A stretch of 64,000 nt of DNA. It comes from Rhizorhabdus wittichii RW1. Its GTDB lineage: Bacteria > Pseudomonadota > Alphaproteobacteria > Sphingomonadales > Sphingomonadaceae. Positions 17,646 to 27,642 of this stretch are shown here, piece after piece (the stretch's first letter is position 1; the number at the start of each line of letters is the position of its first letter). The stretch covers positions 1-64,000 of the forward strand of contig CP000700.1 in the NCBI GenBank assembly GCA_000016765.1. The letters are read 5' to 3'. A model generated the notes under the pieces. It did no database searches. It saw only the letters and a program-made list of their open reading frames with translations, and was not told the DNA's origin. The translations under genes and the position numbers were made by a program.

Positions 17646-19160
17646 ATGTTGATTTTGGAGACAGTGGTTCGGATTCGGCGCGAGTATGCCGGCGGCAAGG
17701 CGATCAAGGCGATCGCGCGGGATTTGCATGTGTCGCGGAAGGTGATCCGCAAGGCGATCCGGGCGCCGGAAGGCGCATTCGACTATCAGCGCAAGGTTCA
17801 GCCACTGCCTAGGATCGGGCCGTTTCAGGATCGCCTGAACACACTGCTGGAAGAGAACGAGGTGCGCGGCAGGCGCGAGCGACTGCGGATGACGCGGATA
17901 CATGATCTGCTGGAGCGCGAAGGTTTTGAGGGTTCCTACGATGCCGTTCGGCGCTACGCGGCGCGCTGGAAGGCCGACCGGCGCAAGGATGCCGGCGATG
18001 GTGTCACCGCCTTCATCCCGCTGATGTTCAAGCCGGGCGAGGCCTACCAGTTCGACTGGAGCCATGAGGATGTGGAGATCGCCGGCAAGCCGATGCGCGT
18101 GAAGGTTGCGCATATGCGGCTGTGTGCATCGCGGGCGGTCTATGTCCGGGCCTATCCGCGCGAGAGTCAGGAGATGCTGTTCGACGCGCATGCGCGCGGC
18201 TTTGCTTTCTTCGGCGGCGTGCCGGGCCGCGGCATCTACGATAATATGAAGACGGCGGTGACGAGCGTGTTCACGGGGAAGGAGCGGGTCTTCAACCGGC
18301 GGTTCCTGATCATGACCGACCATTATATGGTCGAGCCCACCGCCTGCTCGCCGGCGGCGGGATGGGAGAAGGGCCAGGTCGAGAACCAGGTGCAGACGAT
18401 CCGGGGCCGCTTCTTCCAACCCCGGTTGCGGTTCGCCAGCCTCGACGAGCTCAATGGCTGGCTGGAGGCCGAGTGCCAGCGCTGGGCGGAACGACAGGCA
18501 CACCCGGAACAGGGCGAGCTGACCGTGGCGCAGGCGCTGGAGATCGAGCGATCGGCACTGCAGCCGATGCTGGGACCGTTCGACGGCTTTAACGAGAGCG
18601 AGCATGCGGTGACGGGCACCTGCCTGATCAGCTTCGATCGCAACCGCTACTCGGTTCTCTCGACGGTGGCGCGGCGGACGGTGCAGGTCCGGGCCTATGC
18701 CGACCGCATTGTCGTGCGCTGCGGCGAGGAGGTTGTCGCCGAGCATCCCCGCTACTTCGGGCGCAACCGCACGATCTATGACCCCTGGCATTATCTGCCG
18801 GTACTGGCCCGCAAGCCCGGAGCGCTGCGGAACGGCGCGCCCTTCCAGGACTGGGATCTGCCGCCGGCGCTGGCGCGCCTGCGCCGCAAGCTTGGCAATG
18901 GCGACGATGCCGACCGCCGGTTCGTCCGTGTGCTGTCGGCCGTGCTGACCGATGGTCTGGAGCCGGTCGAAGCGGCCGTCCGCGAGGCATTGGCGACCGG
19001 CACGGCGAGCGACGACCTGATCCTCAACATCCTGGCGCGGCGCCGCGAACCGCCGCGACCGCTCACCATCATCACCTCCGAAGACAGCGCCTTGCGCCAT
19101 CCGCCGATCGCCGACTGCGCCCGTTACGACCAGCTGAGGACCTTCGATGCAGCGGCATGA
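17646..19160 (+). CDS. istA: IS21 transposase IstA
   Basis: 504 residues. Helix-turn-helix at the N-terminus ([20 protein letters not shown]) and an integrase-type catalytic domain ([23 protein letters not shown], and Glu in [10 protein letters not shown]). It overlaps istB by 14 bp, as usual. The product appears identical to the second copy at 33213-34727. Confidence 0.95.
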   Translation: MLILETVVRIRREYAGGKAIKAIARDLHVSRKVIRKAIRAPEGAFDYQRKVQPLPRIGPFQDRLNTLLEENEVRGRRERLRMTRIHDLLEREGFEGSYDAVRRYAARWKADRRKDAGDGVTAFIPLMFKPGEAYQFDWSHEDVEIAGKPMRVKVAHMRLCASRAVYVRAYPRESQEMLFDAHARGFAFFGGVPGRGIYDNMKTAVTSVFTGKERVFNRRFLIMTDHYMVEPTACSPAAGWEKGQVENQVQTIRGRFFQPRLRFASLDELNGWLEAECQRWAERQAHPEQGELTVAQALEIERSALQPMLGPFDGFNESEHAVTGTCLISFDRNRYSVLSTVARRTVQVRAYADRIVVRCGEEVVAEHPRYFGRNRTIYDPWHYLPVLARKPGALRNGAPFQDWDLPPALARLRRKLGNGDDADRRFVRVLSAVLTDGLEPVEAAVREALATGTASDDLILNILARRREPPRPLTIITSEDSALRHPPIADCARYDQLRTFDAAA

Positions 19161-19875
19161 CATGATCGAGGCGATGCGCGGGCTTGGGCTCAAGGGCATG
19201 GCGGGCGCGTTCGACGATGCGGTCACCACCGGCCTTCAGCGCCAGCGCACCACGATGGAGATACTGACCGACCTTCTGCGCGCGGAAGCAACACATCGCC
19301 ATGCTGCCTCGATCCGATACCGGATGGCGGCCGCCCGGCTGCCGGTCGTGAAGGATATCGATGCGTTCCGGTTCGAGGGCACGCCGATCAACGAGGGGCT
19401 GGTGCGTTCGCTGCACAGTGGCGCGTTCCTGCCCGCTCGGCGCAACATCGTCCTGGTCGGCGGCACGGGCACCGGCAAAACCCACCTGGCCATCGCCATC
19501 GCCGCCAATGTCGTTCGCTCGGGTGCGCGAGGCCGCTACTTCAACACCGTCGATCTGGTGACCCGCCTCGAAGAGGAGGCCAGGATCGGCAAGAGCGGCG
19601 CTCTCGCCGCCCAGCTATCCCGACTCGACCTGATCGTGCTCGACGAACTGGGATATCTGCCGTTCGCCCGCTCGGGCGGCCAGTTGCTGTTCCACCTGAT
19701 CAGCAAGCTCTACGAGCAGACCAGCGTCATCATCACCACCAACCTCGCGTTCGGCGAATGGCCCACCGTGTTCGGCGATCCCAAGATGACCACCGCGCTC
19801 CTTGATCGCGTCACCCACCATTGCGACATCGTCGAGACCGGCAATGACAGCTGGCGCTTCAAAAACCGCAGCTGA
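19147..19875 (+). CDS. istB: IS21 helper ATPase IstB
   Basis: 242 residues, full length. AAA+ motifs: [11 protein letters not shown] (Walker A) and [12 protein letters not shown] (Walker B). IstB is a DnaA/DnaC-like ATPase that selects the target and activates IstA. Confidence 0.95.
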   Translation: MQRHDMIEAMRGLGLKGMAGAFDDAVTTGLQRQRTTMEILTDLLRAEATHRHAASIRYRMAAARLPVVKDIDAFRFEGTPINEGLVRSLHSGAFLPARRNIVLVGGTGTGKTHLAIAIAANVVRSGARGRYFNTVDLVTRLEEEARIGKSGALAAQLSRLDLIVLDELGYLPFARSGGQLLFHLISKLYEQTSVIITTNLAFGEWPTVFGDPKMTTALLDRVTHHCDIVETGNDSWRFKNRS

Positions 19876-19944
19876 TCGCCCCCACCGACCTCCGATTAAA
19901 AGATGCTTTGCGCTGCGCGCGCCTCCGGTCGGGCTCCGCCCTCC

Positions 19945-21993
19945 CTACGCCGCGCGCAGCGCAAAGGCGCGTGTCCGATCAACCTTGCGCCATCGTGAAA
20001 GGGGGTCCCTTTTGCGCGCCGATAGGGGGTCCCGTTTGCACGCCGATTGACACGTCACCACCTTCTCGTCGAACAGATTTTCGCCCCGCGCCGTCAGCGC
20101 GACGCCATGGCCCAGCGGCAAGCGCGCGAGCGCATCCACGGTCAGCGCCCTGGGCAGTGTGTCGATCTGAAGATCATCCTCATATTGGCTCGACACATAA
20201 TGGACCGACGCGGAGAGCGTCGGCCCCTGCGCCGGCGTCCAGGCCAGCGTCGCGCTGGCGCTGTTGCGCGGCGTCTGCGCGGGCGCGAAGCCGTCGAACG
20301 CCTTGCCTGGCGCATCGACCTCGCTGTGGCTGTAGGCATAGGAGGCCGACAGGCCGAAATCGCCCAGACGCGCGCTGGCCGTAAGTTCGATCCCCTTGGC
20401 GACGATGCGGTTAACATTCTGGCGCTGGCGGGTGTTGGTGCCGATGGTGACATTGGCGATCGCATCGTCCAGCCGGTTGTAGAAGGCGGTCGCGCCCAGG
20501 GTCACGCCGGGCAGCGGGGTCAGGTCGAAGCCCGCCTCCACGCCCTTCAGGCGCTCGGGCTTCAGCGCCGCGTTCGCCTGCGTCGTGATCGGGAAGACCA
20601 CGAATGGCCGGTACAGCTCGTTCAGCGTCGGCAGGCGAAAGCCGGTATAGCCCGCCCCGCGCAGCGCGAGCGCGCCGCTCAGGCGCAGGATCGCGCCCGC
20701 CCGCCCCGAAAACTGCCAGTCGGACCGGTTGGCGTAATCGGTCGCTGTCACTGCACCGGTGCTGGCGTTGGCCTGATGATAGAAGCCGTCGCTGATCGTC
20801 CAGTGATCCGCCCGCACGCCGCCGGTCAACACCAGGCCTTCTAGCGTCCAGTCGTCCTCGGCGAACAGGCCGGTCGTCACCTGCTGCCCACCGGCATGGC
20901 GGCGGAAGGTGACGGGATTGCTGGCGATATTGGCGTCATAGGCGTCCTCATACATGTCGCCCAGCGCGAAGCGCGTATCCGCGCCCAGCCGCAGTACATG
21001 ATCCGACCCGACCGGCGGGCGGATCTCGATCTTGCCGCCAAGCCCCATGGACGGCGTGTTGCGCTGGTCGAGCGACTTGCGGAAGGTGGAGGCGGAGATC
21101 ACGATATTGGAAAAGTTGCGCGCCTGGATATAGGCGAGCGCATCAACCTGCCAATCGCCGCGCGAGATGAAGCGAACACTGGCGTCCTGCCCTTCGTTCG
21201 CGGAGTCCGCGCCCTTGAACCGCAGCGTCCTGTCGTCCTGAAAGATCGTGGCGCGGAACTGCAATTCGGACGTCACGGAGAGCGGCGCGACCGCGCGTAA
21301 ATTGGTGGACCAGCTATCATAGGCGGCGGGCACGGTCGCCGCGACGCGCTGCGACTTTGGCGTGGTCTGGAAGCCGTTCCCCCGGTCCCAGCGCCCCGAC
21401 AGCGAAACATAGCCGCCGCCTAGGTCCGGCGTGACGCTGGCCGACATCTCGGCGGCGTCATGGCTGCCATAGAAGGCGCTGGCAGCGAAATCCGGCAACT
21501 GGTCGCGCGTGGCGCTGGCCAGCTCGATCGTGCCGGCGACAGCGCCCGCGCCGAACGCACCCGACCCGCCGCCGCGCGTCACCCGCACAACGGACAGACG
21601 GTCCGGAACCAGCGCGGAGAAAGGAATATAGCCAAAGAAGGGATCGGCCACGGGCACGCCGTCCAGCAACACCAGCGTCCGGCTGGATGCATTGCCACCC
21701 AGCGCCCGCAGGGTCGCGCCCTGGTTGGACGGGTTCGACGCCCGGCTGTCCGACCGACGAAACTGCTGGGAGCCGGCGACGTTGGCCAGCACATTCTCCA
21801 GCCGGCCCGACGCATTGTCGAGCAGCCGTTGCCGGTCGATCGCCACCGATCCATAGGCGGGCGTACCGGGTGGCAGGCCCAGCCCCTGTCCCGTTACGAT
21901 GATCGAAGGTGCATCGGCGCCTGCATCATCGGGGGGCTGCGCCAGCACTCCGGATGGCACCAGCAGAAGTATCAGCAGCAGATAGTCTTTCAT
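19945..21993 (-). pseudogene. TonB-dependent receptor truncated by IS21
   Basis: Starts at MKDYLLLILLLVPSGVLAQ (signal peptide). Plug and barrel are intact through ARGENLFDEKVVT, after which the frame enters IS21 at 20052 and adds about 35 foreign residues. The last barrel strand and terminal aromatic residue, needed for outer-membrane assembly, are lost. A Fur-box-like site lies upstream, so the original protein was probably an iron-siderophore or similar receptor. About 680 native residues remain. Confidence 0.8.
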
Positions 21994-22183
21994 GATGCGT
22001 CCACGCCCTCTGGAGTTTGGAGCTTTCGTTGATTGGGCCATCGCGCGTCGCACGCATGTGCCGACGCCGCGGAAACCCGGGCTTAACAGAGCTGAGTTAG
22101 ATCACAGCATGCGCCGGCATGAGATGAGCAGGATATCACTCAACATTGCCCGAGCAAGTCGCAGATGCAGATCAAATCTACGT

Positions 22184-22196
22184 AATGATTCTCATT
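22184..22196 (-). promoter_or_regulatory. Fur-box-like operator
   Basis: The minus strand reads AATGAGAATCATT, one mismatch from the AATGATAATCATT core of the Fur consensus. It lies about 190 bp upstream of the truncated TonB receptor start. Confidence 0.5.
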
Positions 22197-22270
22197 TATC
22201 TGTTTCGCGCAAATAACCGAAAAACCTTGCGGTAAGGCTAATGCGCAACCAACTAACACGTCATGGAGAG

Positions 22271-24181
22271 TTAAAATATGGTCTTAACGCCCTGCACTTC
22301 GATATTATACTTACGCATCTTACGATAAAGCGTCGGCCGGCCGACCCCCAATTGACGAGCCGTAGCGGCAATATTTCCCGCACATTGATGGAGCGCCATT
22401 AATACCGCATCCCGCTCCGTTCGTTCGAGCGAAGCCACCTCGCGCCCCACATTCGAACGAGTTTGCCTCATCTCCTCTGGAAGATGCCTTGGCGCGATCA
22501 GCGCGCTCCCGGCAGCGAGCGCGATGGCCCGACGAAGAATGAGGCTCAGTTGGCGGATGTTCCCGGGCCATGCGAAGGACCGCAGACATTCCAGTGCGTC
22601 ATCCGAGAGGGAAAGTGTCAAACGATCGCCGATTTCGCGATCGACGATTTGTCCTATGAGTTCCGACAAATCCGCTCGCTCGCGTAAGGGGGGCAAGGTG
22701 ACGCAGAGTCCATCAATGCGGTAGTAAAGGTCTTCCCGAAATTCGCCCGTGGCGACGAGCGCCTTGAGGTCACGATGGGTCGCACAGACCAGAGAGATAT
22801 CGATCGGCCTGTCCTTCGATCCGCCCACCGGCATGACGGCCCGCTCCTGCAGAACCCGCAGAAGACGAGCCTGTAGCGAGAGCGGCATGTCCCCGATCTC
22901 ATCCAGGAAGAGTGTTCCACCATGGGCCTGCTCAAATTTACCCGGAGCGCCTCCCCGGCGAGCGCCGGTAAACGCCCCTTCCACATATCCGAACAATTCG
23001 GCCTCGATCAGTCCGTCGGGAATGGACGCACAATTTACCGGCACGAACGGCCCGTTTCGCCGCGGCCCTGAGGCGTGCAGCTCCCGCGCAAGAACCTCCT
23101 TTCCAGTTCCCGTCTCGCCGGTTAGGAGAACAGGAATATCACGAGCGAACGCCAGCTTCGCGTCGCCAATGGTGTCCAGCAGGGCGGGATCGGAACAGAA
23201 CATGTCAGAAGAGGCATGAGACGAACGCTTGCCCGAGGGCGGCGGCAAGAGCGCCTTACCAACCCGCATAACGTCATCTGCATGGCGGGCGAGACTGAGG
23301 TGGACGCGGATGCCGGCCGGCGTGTCTGTCACGATCGGTTCGGCATTGCGGCCGCTAAGCTCGTCAACCGCACGCGCAAAAGGCAGGTCGAACATGTGAT
23401 CGAACTCTGTCGCCGAACGCGTATGCCCAAGCAGCTTGCGCGCGATCTGGTTCCCACCGAGCAATTGCCCATGTTCCGAGAAAGCGAGAACGGCAGCCAA
23501 GGGCGTGCGAAGCAGGTCAGGGTGATAATGTAACGAGACGTGCAGAGCGCCCGGAAGGTCAAGCAGCATATGATTTTCTATGGCTCGGGCGGCAACCCGC
23601 AACGCCTCGCAAACTGATGACAGATCCCTGCCGCTGCGGCAGGTGGCATTCAAGACGCCGATCAGGTCCCCGTTAACGTCGAACAGAGGAACGGCCGCGC
23701 AAGAATAGCCATGAATCTCGTCAAGGAAATGCTCGTTGGCGTGGACAATAAAGGGTTTCTGTTCCACGAGCGCGCATCCCGGCGCTCCGGTGCCGATCGC
23801 ACTTTCGCTGAGGGAAACCCCGTTCCGGAAAAGACTCTCCAGTTCGCGGCACGGCCCTTCGGCGTCGCCGATCGAGCAAATGACAAATCCGCTGACGTCA
23901 AGGCAGGCCAGCACCCAATCCTGCGTGTGAAACGCTTTGTAAAGCCGTGTCATCTCCGGCATCGCATAGCGAATGAGCCGTTCACCCCTTTCTGTGGCGA
24001 TCCGGCGTTCGCCAGGCGCCGCCATGTCGAACAACCTCTTGTCGGACGCGCTCAAACCCAGGCGTCTTGATCGCTCCCAGGAACGCGTGATCGGCTCGGG
24101 CACCCACTGCGACACGATACTCTCGCCCGAGAAGAAAAGATCTCGTGCCCTCCTTGTCTGGCGGACCTGTTCCAGATTCAT
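22271..24181 (-). CDS. Sigma-54-dependent activator (AcoR type)
   Basis: 636 residues; the start MNLEQVRQ is chosen because GAGAGGC precedes the ATG. Order of domains: a GAF-like sensor (about 60-200), a linker or second sensor region (about 220-300), an AAA+ domain with GETGTGKE (Walker A), GAFTGA (sigma-54 contact) and GGTLFLDEIGDM (Walker B), and a Fis-type helix-turn-helix at the end (NIAATARQLGVGRPTLYRKM). AcoR-type activators control acetoin, alcohol and related catabolic operons in response to the substrate. It lies directly downstream of the alcohol-oxidation genes and probably controlled them. Confidence 0.9.
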   Translation of the reverse strand: MNLEQVRQTRRARDLFFSGESIVSQWVPEPITRSWERSRRLGLSASDKRLFDMAAPGERRIATERGERLIRYAMPEMTRLYKAFHTQDWVLACLDVSGFVICSIGDAEGPCRELESLFRNGVSLSESAIGTGAPGCALVEQKPFIVHANEHFLDEIHGYSCAAVPLFDVNGDLIGVLNATCRSGRDLSSVCEALRVAARAIENHMLLDLPGALHVSLHYHPDLLRTPLAAVLAFSEHGQLLGGNQIARKLLGHTRSATEFDHMFDLPFARAVDELSGRNAEPIVTDTPAGIRVHLSLARHADDVMRVGKALLPPPSGKRSSHASSDMFCSDPALLDTIGDAKLAFARDIPVLLTGETGTGKEVLARELHASGPRRNGPFVPVNCASIPDGLIEAELFGYVEGAFTGARRGGAPGKFEQAHGGTLFLDEIGDMPLSLQARLLRVLQERAVMPVGGSKDRPIDISLVCATHRDLKALVATGEFREDLYYRIDGLCVTLPPLRERADLSELIGQIVDREIGDRLTLSLSDDALECLRSFAWPGNIRQLSLILRRAIALAAGSALIAPRHLPEEMRQTRSNVGREVASLERTERDAVLMALHQCAGNIAATARQLGVGRPTLYRKMRKYNIEVQGVKTIF

Positions 24182-24438
24182 GGATTGCCTCTCGTACCGT
24201 TGTCTTTCCGAACGGTGGGGTGCCCGGCGCCTGGACCGGACGGCGCTGATCCCTCTCTCCATTCGAACATCTTTATCGCCCGTCATGCTAGCTTGTTCGA
24301 CGGACGCGAACAACCATCTCTCCTTCTCTGGAAGATCCGATCGTGCCGAAACAGATCGATGCCTGGCGATCACAAAAATGGTCGGCCAGGCGACACATGC
24401 GCCTGGCCGACCATAGTGGCTCAAGGGGAGAGGAATAC

Positions 24439-26064
24439 TCAAGCCACCAAGCCCAGTTCAGCTTCCATCGTCTTGCGCATCTCGAACTTCTGCGCCTTGC
24501 CCGTGACCGTCATAGCGAAGCCCTCGACGATGCGGACATAGCGGGGAACCTTGTAGTGGGCGATCTTACCCCGGCAGTGGGCAATCACATCGTCGGCGCT
24601 CAGCCGATGGCCGGCTCGCGCTATGACCCATGCGCAGACTTCCTCACCAAATTTAGCGTCGCTGACGCCAAAGACCTGCACATCGACGATCAACGGGTGG
24701 CCAAGCAGGAATTCCTCGAGCTCGCGCGGATAGATATTCTCGCCGCCCCGGATGATCATGTCCTTGATGCGGCCGGTAATGCGAACATAGCCCCGCTCAT
24801 CCATCACCGCGAGATCGCCCGAGTGCATCCATCCTTCCGCGTCGATGGCATCGTCGGTCTTTTCCGGATCGTTCCAATATCCCTGCATCACCGCATATCC
24901 GCGCGAGCAATATTCGCCCTGTTGGTTCACCTGCAATGTCTCGCCGTTCAACCCTACGATCTTTGCTTCGGCATGAGGGTGGACGCGGCCCACCGTCGCC
25001 ACTCGCTCTGCGACGGGATCGTCTATCGACGTCTGCGTCGTCAGGGGACTGGTTTCGGTCATGCCATAGCCGATAGTCACCTCGCGCATGTTCAACCGAT
25101 CCATGATCTGCTCCATCATGGCCGCCGGGCAAGGGGCGCCCGCCATGATCCCGGTGCGCAAGGACGAGACGTCGAACTGATCGAGGTCCGGATGGTTGAG
25201 GATCGTGATCAGCATGGTCGGCACTCCGTAAAGCGCCGTACAACGTTCATCTCGCACCGCCTCAAGTGTCATCCGCGCATCATAAGCCTCTCCGGGGTAG
25301 ATCATCGCAGCCCCGCTCGTCACGGATGCAAGATTACCCAGGACCATGCCGAAGCAATGATAGAGCGGAACCGGAATGCAGATGCGGTCCTTGACGGTGA
25401 GATTGATGGTTTGTCCCGAAAAATAACCATTGTTGAGAATGTTGCGATGCGTAAGCGTTGCCCCCTTTGGAAAACCCGTCGTGCCGCTGGTGAATTGTAT
25501 GTTGATGGCATCGTCCGGTCGCAGACTTTCCGATGCCGCGCCCAGCAGCAGGGGATCCGCCGACACGCGCAGTTGCTCCCAAGGAATGAAACCGTCATGT
25601 GCCTGCTCACCAAGCGAAATCACCAGGCGAAGGTCAGGTAAACTACGCGTCCCGATCTCGCGTAGCATGGCGATGTAGTTACTGCTTTTGAAGGCAGATG
25701 CCGTCACCAGCACGCTGCAGCCGACCTTTGCGAGCGCATACTCGATTTCGCTGACACGATAGGCAGGATTGATGTTTACCAGGATCGCGCCGATCTTGGC
25801 GGTCGCGAATTGAATCACGGTCCATTCGGCGCAATTGGGCGCCCAGATGCCGACCCGATCGCCGCGACGCACCCCATGATCGAGCAGTCCGCACGCGACC
25901 CGTTCCGCTTCGCGGTTCAGTTCCTGCCAGCTCCAGCATATATTCTGATGCCGGGAAACCAATGCCAGTTCACTCCCCCAGCGCCGGGCAGCCACCGATA
26001 GGGCTTCTCCCAGCGTCATCTCCAGCAGCGGAACATCAGCCGCGCCTTTCGCAATTGAGAGCAC
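24439..26064 (-). CDS. Acyl-CoA ligase (AMP-binding, FadD-like)
   Basis: 541 residues. P-loop-like motif FTSGTTGFPKGAT, A8-type motif GWMHSGDLAVMDERGY and a C-terminal lysine region VTGKAQKFEMRK are those of acid-CoA ligases. GTG at 26064 is preferred because AGAGG precedes it by five bases; another GTG at 26070 overlaps the aldehyde dehydrogenase stop. It activates a carboxylic acid, presumably the product of the upstream alcohol and aldehyde dehydrogenases, to its CoA ester. Chain length or ring type cannot be told. Confidence 0.85.
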   Translation of the reverse strand: MLSIAKGAADVPLLEMTLGEALSVAARRWGSELALVSRHQNICWSWQELNREAERVACGLLDHGVRRGDRVGIWAPNCAEWTVIQFATAKIGAILVNINPAYRVSEIEYALAKVGCSVLVTASAFKSSNYIAMLREIGTRSLPDLRLVISLGEQAHDGFIPWEQLRVSADPLLLGAASESLRPDDAINIQFTSGTTGFPKGATLTHRNILNNGYFSGQTINLTVKDRICIPVPLYHCFGMVLGNLASVTSGAAMIYPGEAYDARMTLEAVRDERCTALYGVPTMLITILNHPDLDQFDVSSLRTGIMAGAPCPAAMMEQIMDRLNMREVTIGYGMTETSPLTTQTSIDDPVAERVATVGRVHPHAEAKIVGLNGETLQVNQQGEYCSRGYAVMQGYWNDPEKTDDAIDAEGWMHSGDLAVMDERGYVRITGRIKDMIIRGGENIYPRELEEFLLGHPLIVDVQVFGVSDAKFGEEVCAWVIARAGHRLSADDVIAHCRGKIAHYKVPRYVRIVEGFAMTVTGKAQKFEMRKTMEAELGLVA

Positions 26065-26066
26065 GG

Positions 26067-27470
26067 TCACCTCTTGATGTTGATCACTTGGAGCTGCGTA
26101 TATTCGGCGAGGCCCTCGACGGACTGCTCGACACCCAGGCCGGAATTTTTGAAGCCGGCCATGGGGATGTGCGGGCCGATCGCGATATGCTGGTTGACCC
26201 ACATCTGACCGCTTTCGATACGCTCGGCGATCGCCGCGGCGCGCTCGACATCTTTCGACCAGATGGATCCACCCAGGCCGTATTCGGAGGAATTGACGCA
26301 GCGTACCACGTCGTCCACATCCGAGAAGGCGATGACCGGCAATATGGGTCCGAATTGCTCTTCATCCACGATCGTATGGCCGTCGCTGATATCCCGGACG
26401 ATGGTCGGTTGGATGAAATAGCCGGCTCGCTCCATGGCTTCGCCACCGGCGATGATCTTGCCGTCGCGCCGGGCCGCCTCCAGGAATCCCTTCACCTTTT
26501 CAAATTGCGCGCGGTTCTGGATCGGACCGATATTCGTTCCCTGCTTCAGTCCGTCATCGACGACGGCTTCCTGCGCCAGCCTTGCCAATTCGTCGCACAT
26601 CGCCTCGTAGATCGATTCATGCACATAGGCCCGCTTCACCGCCAGGCAGACCTGTCCGCAGTTGAGGAACGCGCCGTTGAAGATCGCCAGCGCCGTCTCA
26701 CGCACATCGACATCCTCCAGCACGATGGCCGGATCGTTGCCGCCCAGCTCGAGCGTGACGCGCTTGAGCGTATCAGCGCTGCTCGCCGCGATCCGCTTGC
26801 CGGTGGCGGTCGAACCCGTGAAGCCAATTTTGGCGACATCCGGATGGGCGGTGAGATGCGGCCCCAGGTCATTATCGTCGGTGATGATGTTGACCACGCC
26901 CGCCGGGAAGATGTCTCGGCACAGCGCGCCTAATGCAAGGGCGGTGACGGGCGTGGTAGGGGCCGGCTTCAAGATGATGCTGTTTCCCGCCAGCACGGCG
27001 GGACCGATCTTCCAGCAGGCGACGAGCAGCGGGAAGTTCCATGCGATGATCCCGACGACCACGCCTAGCGGCCGATGCTTGACGACGATATGGGCCTGCT
27101 CATCGTCCTGTATGACCCGGTCGGGAAGCTCGAGAGTGGCGTAGTGCCGGAGATATCCTTCCGTCCACGCAACTTCCCCCTGGGCCTCGGCAAAGGGCTT
27201 GCCCTGTTCTTGCACCAGCAGGCGCGCGAGATTGTCGCCATCGGCCGCGATGGCATCGGCAAGCTCGATGAGCTTGGCCTGGCGCTGCGCGAAGGGCGTC
27301 TCGGCCCAGCCGGGATAGGCTGCCTTGGCGGCTTTGATGGCTTCGTCGGCCTGAGCCGCTGAAGCGCGCGGCACGGTCACGAACGCTTCGCCGAGTGCGG
27401 GGTTGATGACCTCGAGCGTGCCATCGCCCTCCACGAGTTGGCCCCCAATCAGCAACTTATAATCAGACAT
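26067..27470 (-). CDS. NAD(P)-dependent aldehyde dehydrogenase
   Basis: 467 residues. Catalytic Glu in TLELGGNDP and catalytic Cys in NCGQVCLAVKR are visible, with the Rossmann motif GFTGSTATGK. The start follows GGAGAC. It should oxidise the aldehyde made by the quinohemoprotein alcohol dehydrogenase to the acid. It overlaps or abuts the ligase gene, so the two are co-translated. Confidence 0.9.
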   Translation of the reverse strand: MSDYKLLIGGQLVEGDGTLEVINPALGEAFVTVPRASAAQADEAIKAAKAAYPGWAETPFAQRQAKLIELADAIAADGDNLARLLVQEQGKPFAEAQGEVAWTEGYLRHYATLELPDRVIQDDEQAHIVVKHRPLGVVVGIIAWNFPLLVACWKIGPAVLAGNSIILKPAPTTPVTALALGALCRDIFPAGVVNIITDDNDLGPHLTAHPDVAKIGFTGSTATGKRIAASSADTLKRVTLELGGNDPAIVLEDVDVRETALAIFNGAFLNCGQVCLAVKRAYVHESIYEAMCDELARLAQEAVVDDGLKQGTNIGPIQNRAQFEKVKGFLEAARRDGKIIAGGEAMERAGYFIQPTIVRDISDGHTIVDEEQFGPILPVIAFSDVDDVVRCVNSSEYGLGGSIWSKDVERAAAIAERIESGQMWVNQHIAIGPHIPMAGFKNSGLGVEQSVEGLAEYTQLQVINIKR

Positions 27471-27642
27471 GCTTGTCTCCAGCCACATACGTGGGAAAAT
27501 CGAATATGCAGGGCATCCAGAGCGCCCCATGGTCGCCGGTCTTCAGTCCTGACCGGCGCAAGCGTTTGTCGCCGCCTTTTCACAAAGGATCGGATGACCG
27601 GCGGCGGGCGCCGAAACCGCCGGTCATCCTCTCTAAGCGAGC

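Larger units (their letters stand above)
17534..20052 (+). mobile_element. IS21-family element type A, complete copy
   Basis: 2519 bp. The ends read TGTGGATCGGCGTGCAAA and, on the other strand, TGTCAATCGGCGTGCAAA. A second subterminal copy of ATCGGCG...AAAAGGGACCCC lies inside each end, the multiple repeats usual for IS21. The flanks (GCGAT left, CGTCA right) are not a target duplication, so the copy may have taken part in recombination with its inverted twin at 32957-34839. Confidence 0.9.

Noticed and set aside
17628-19229. A 533-codon frame antisense to istA (also 33144-34745 in the second copy)
   Set aside because: Present in both IS copies only because the IS is duplicated; no motif, opposite a certain transposase gene.
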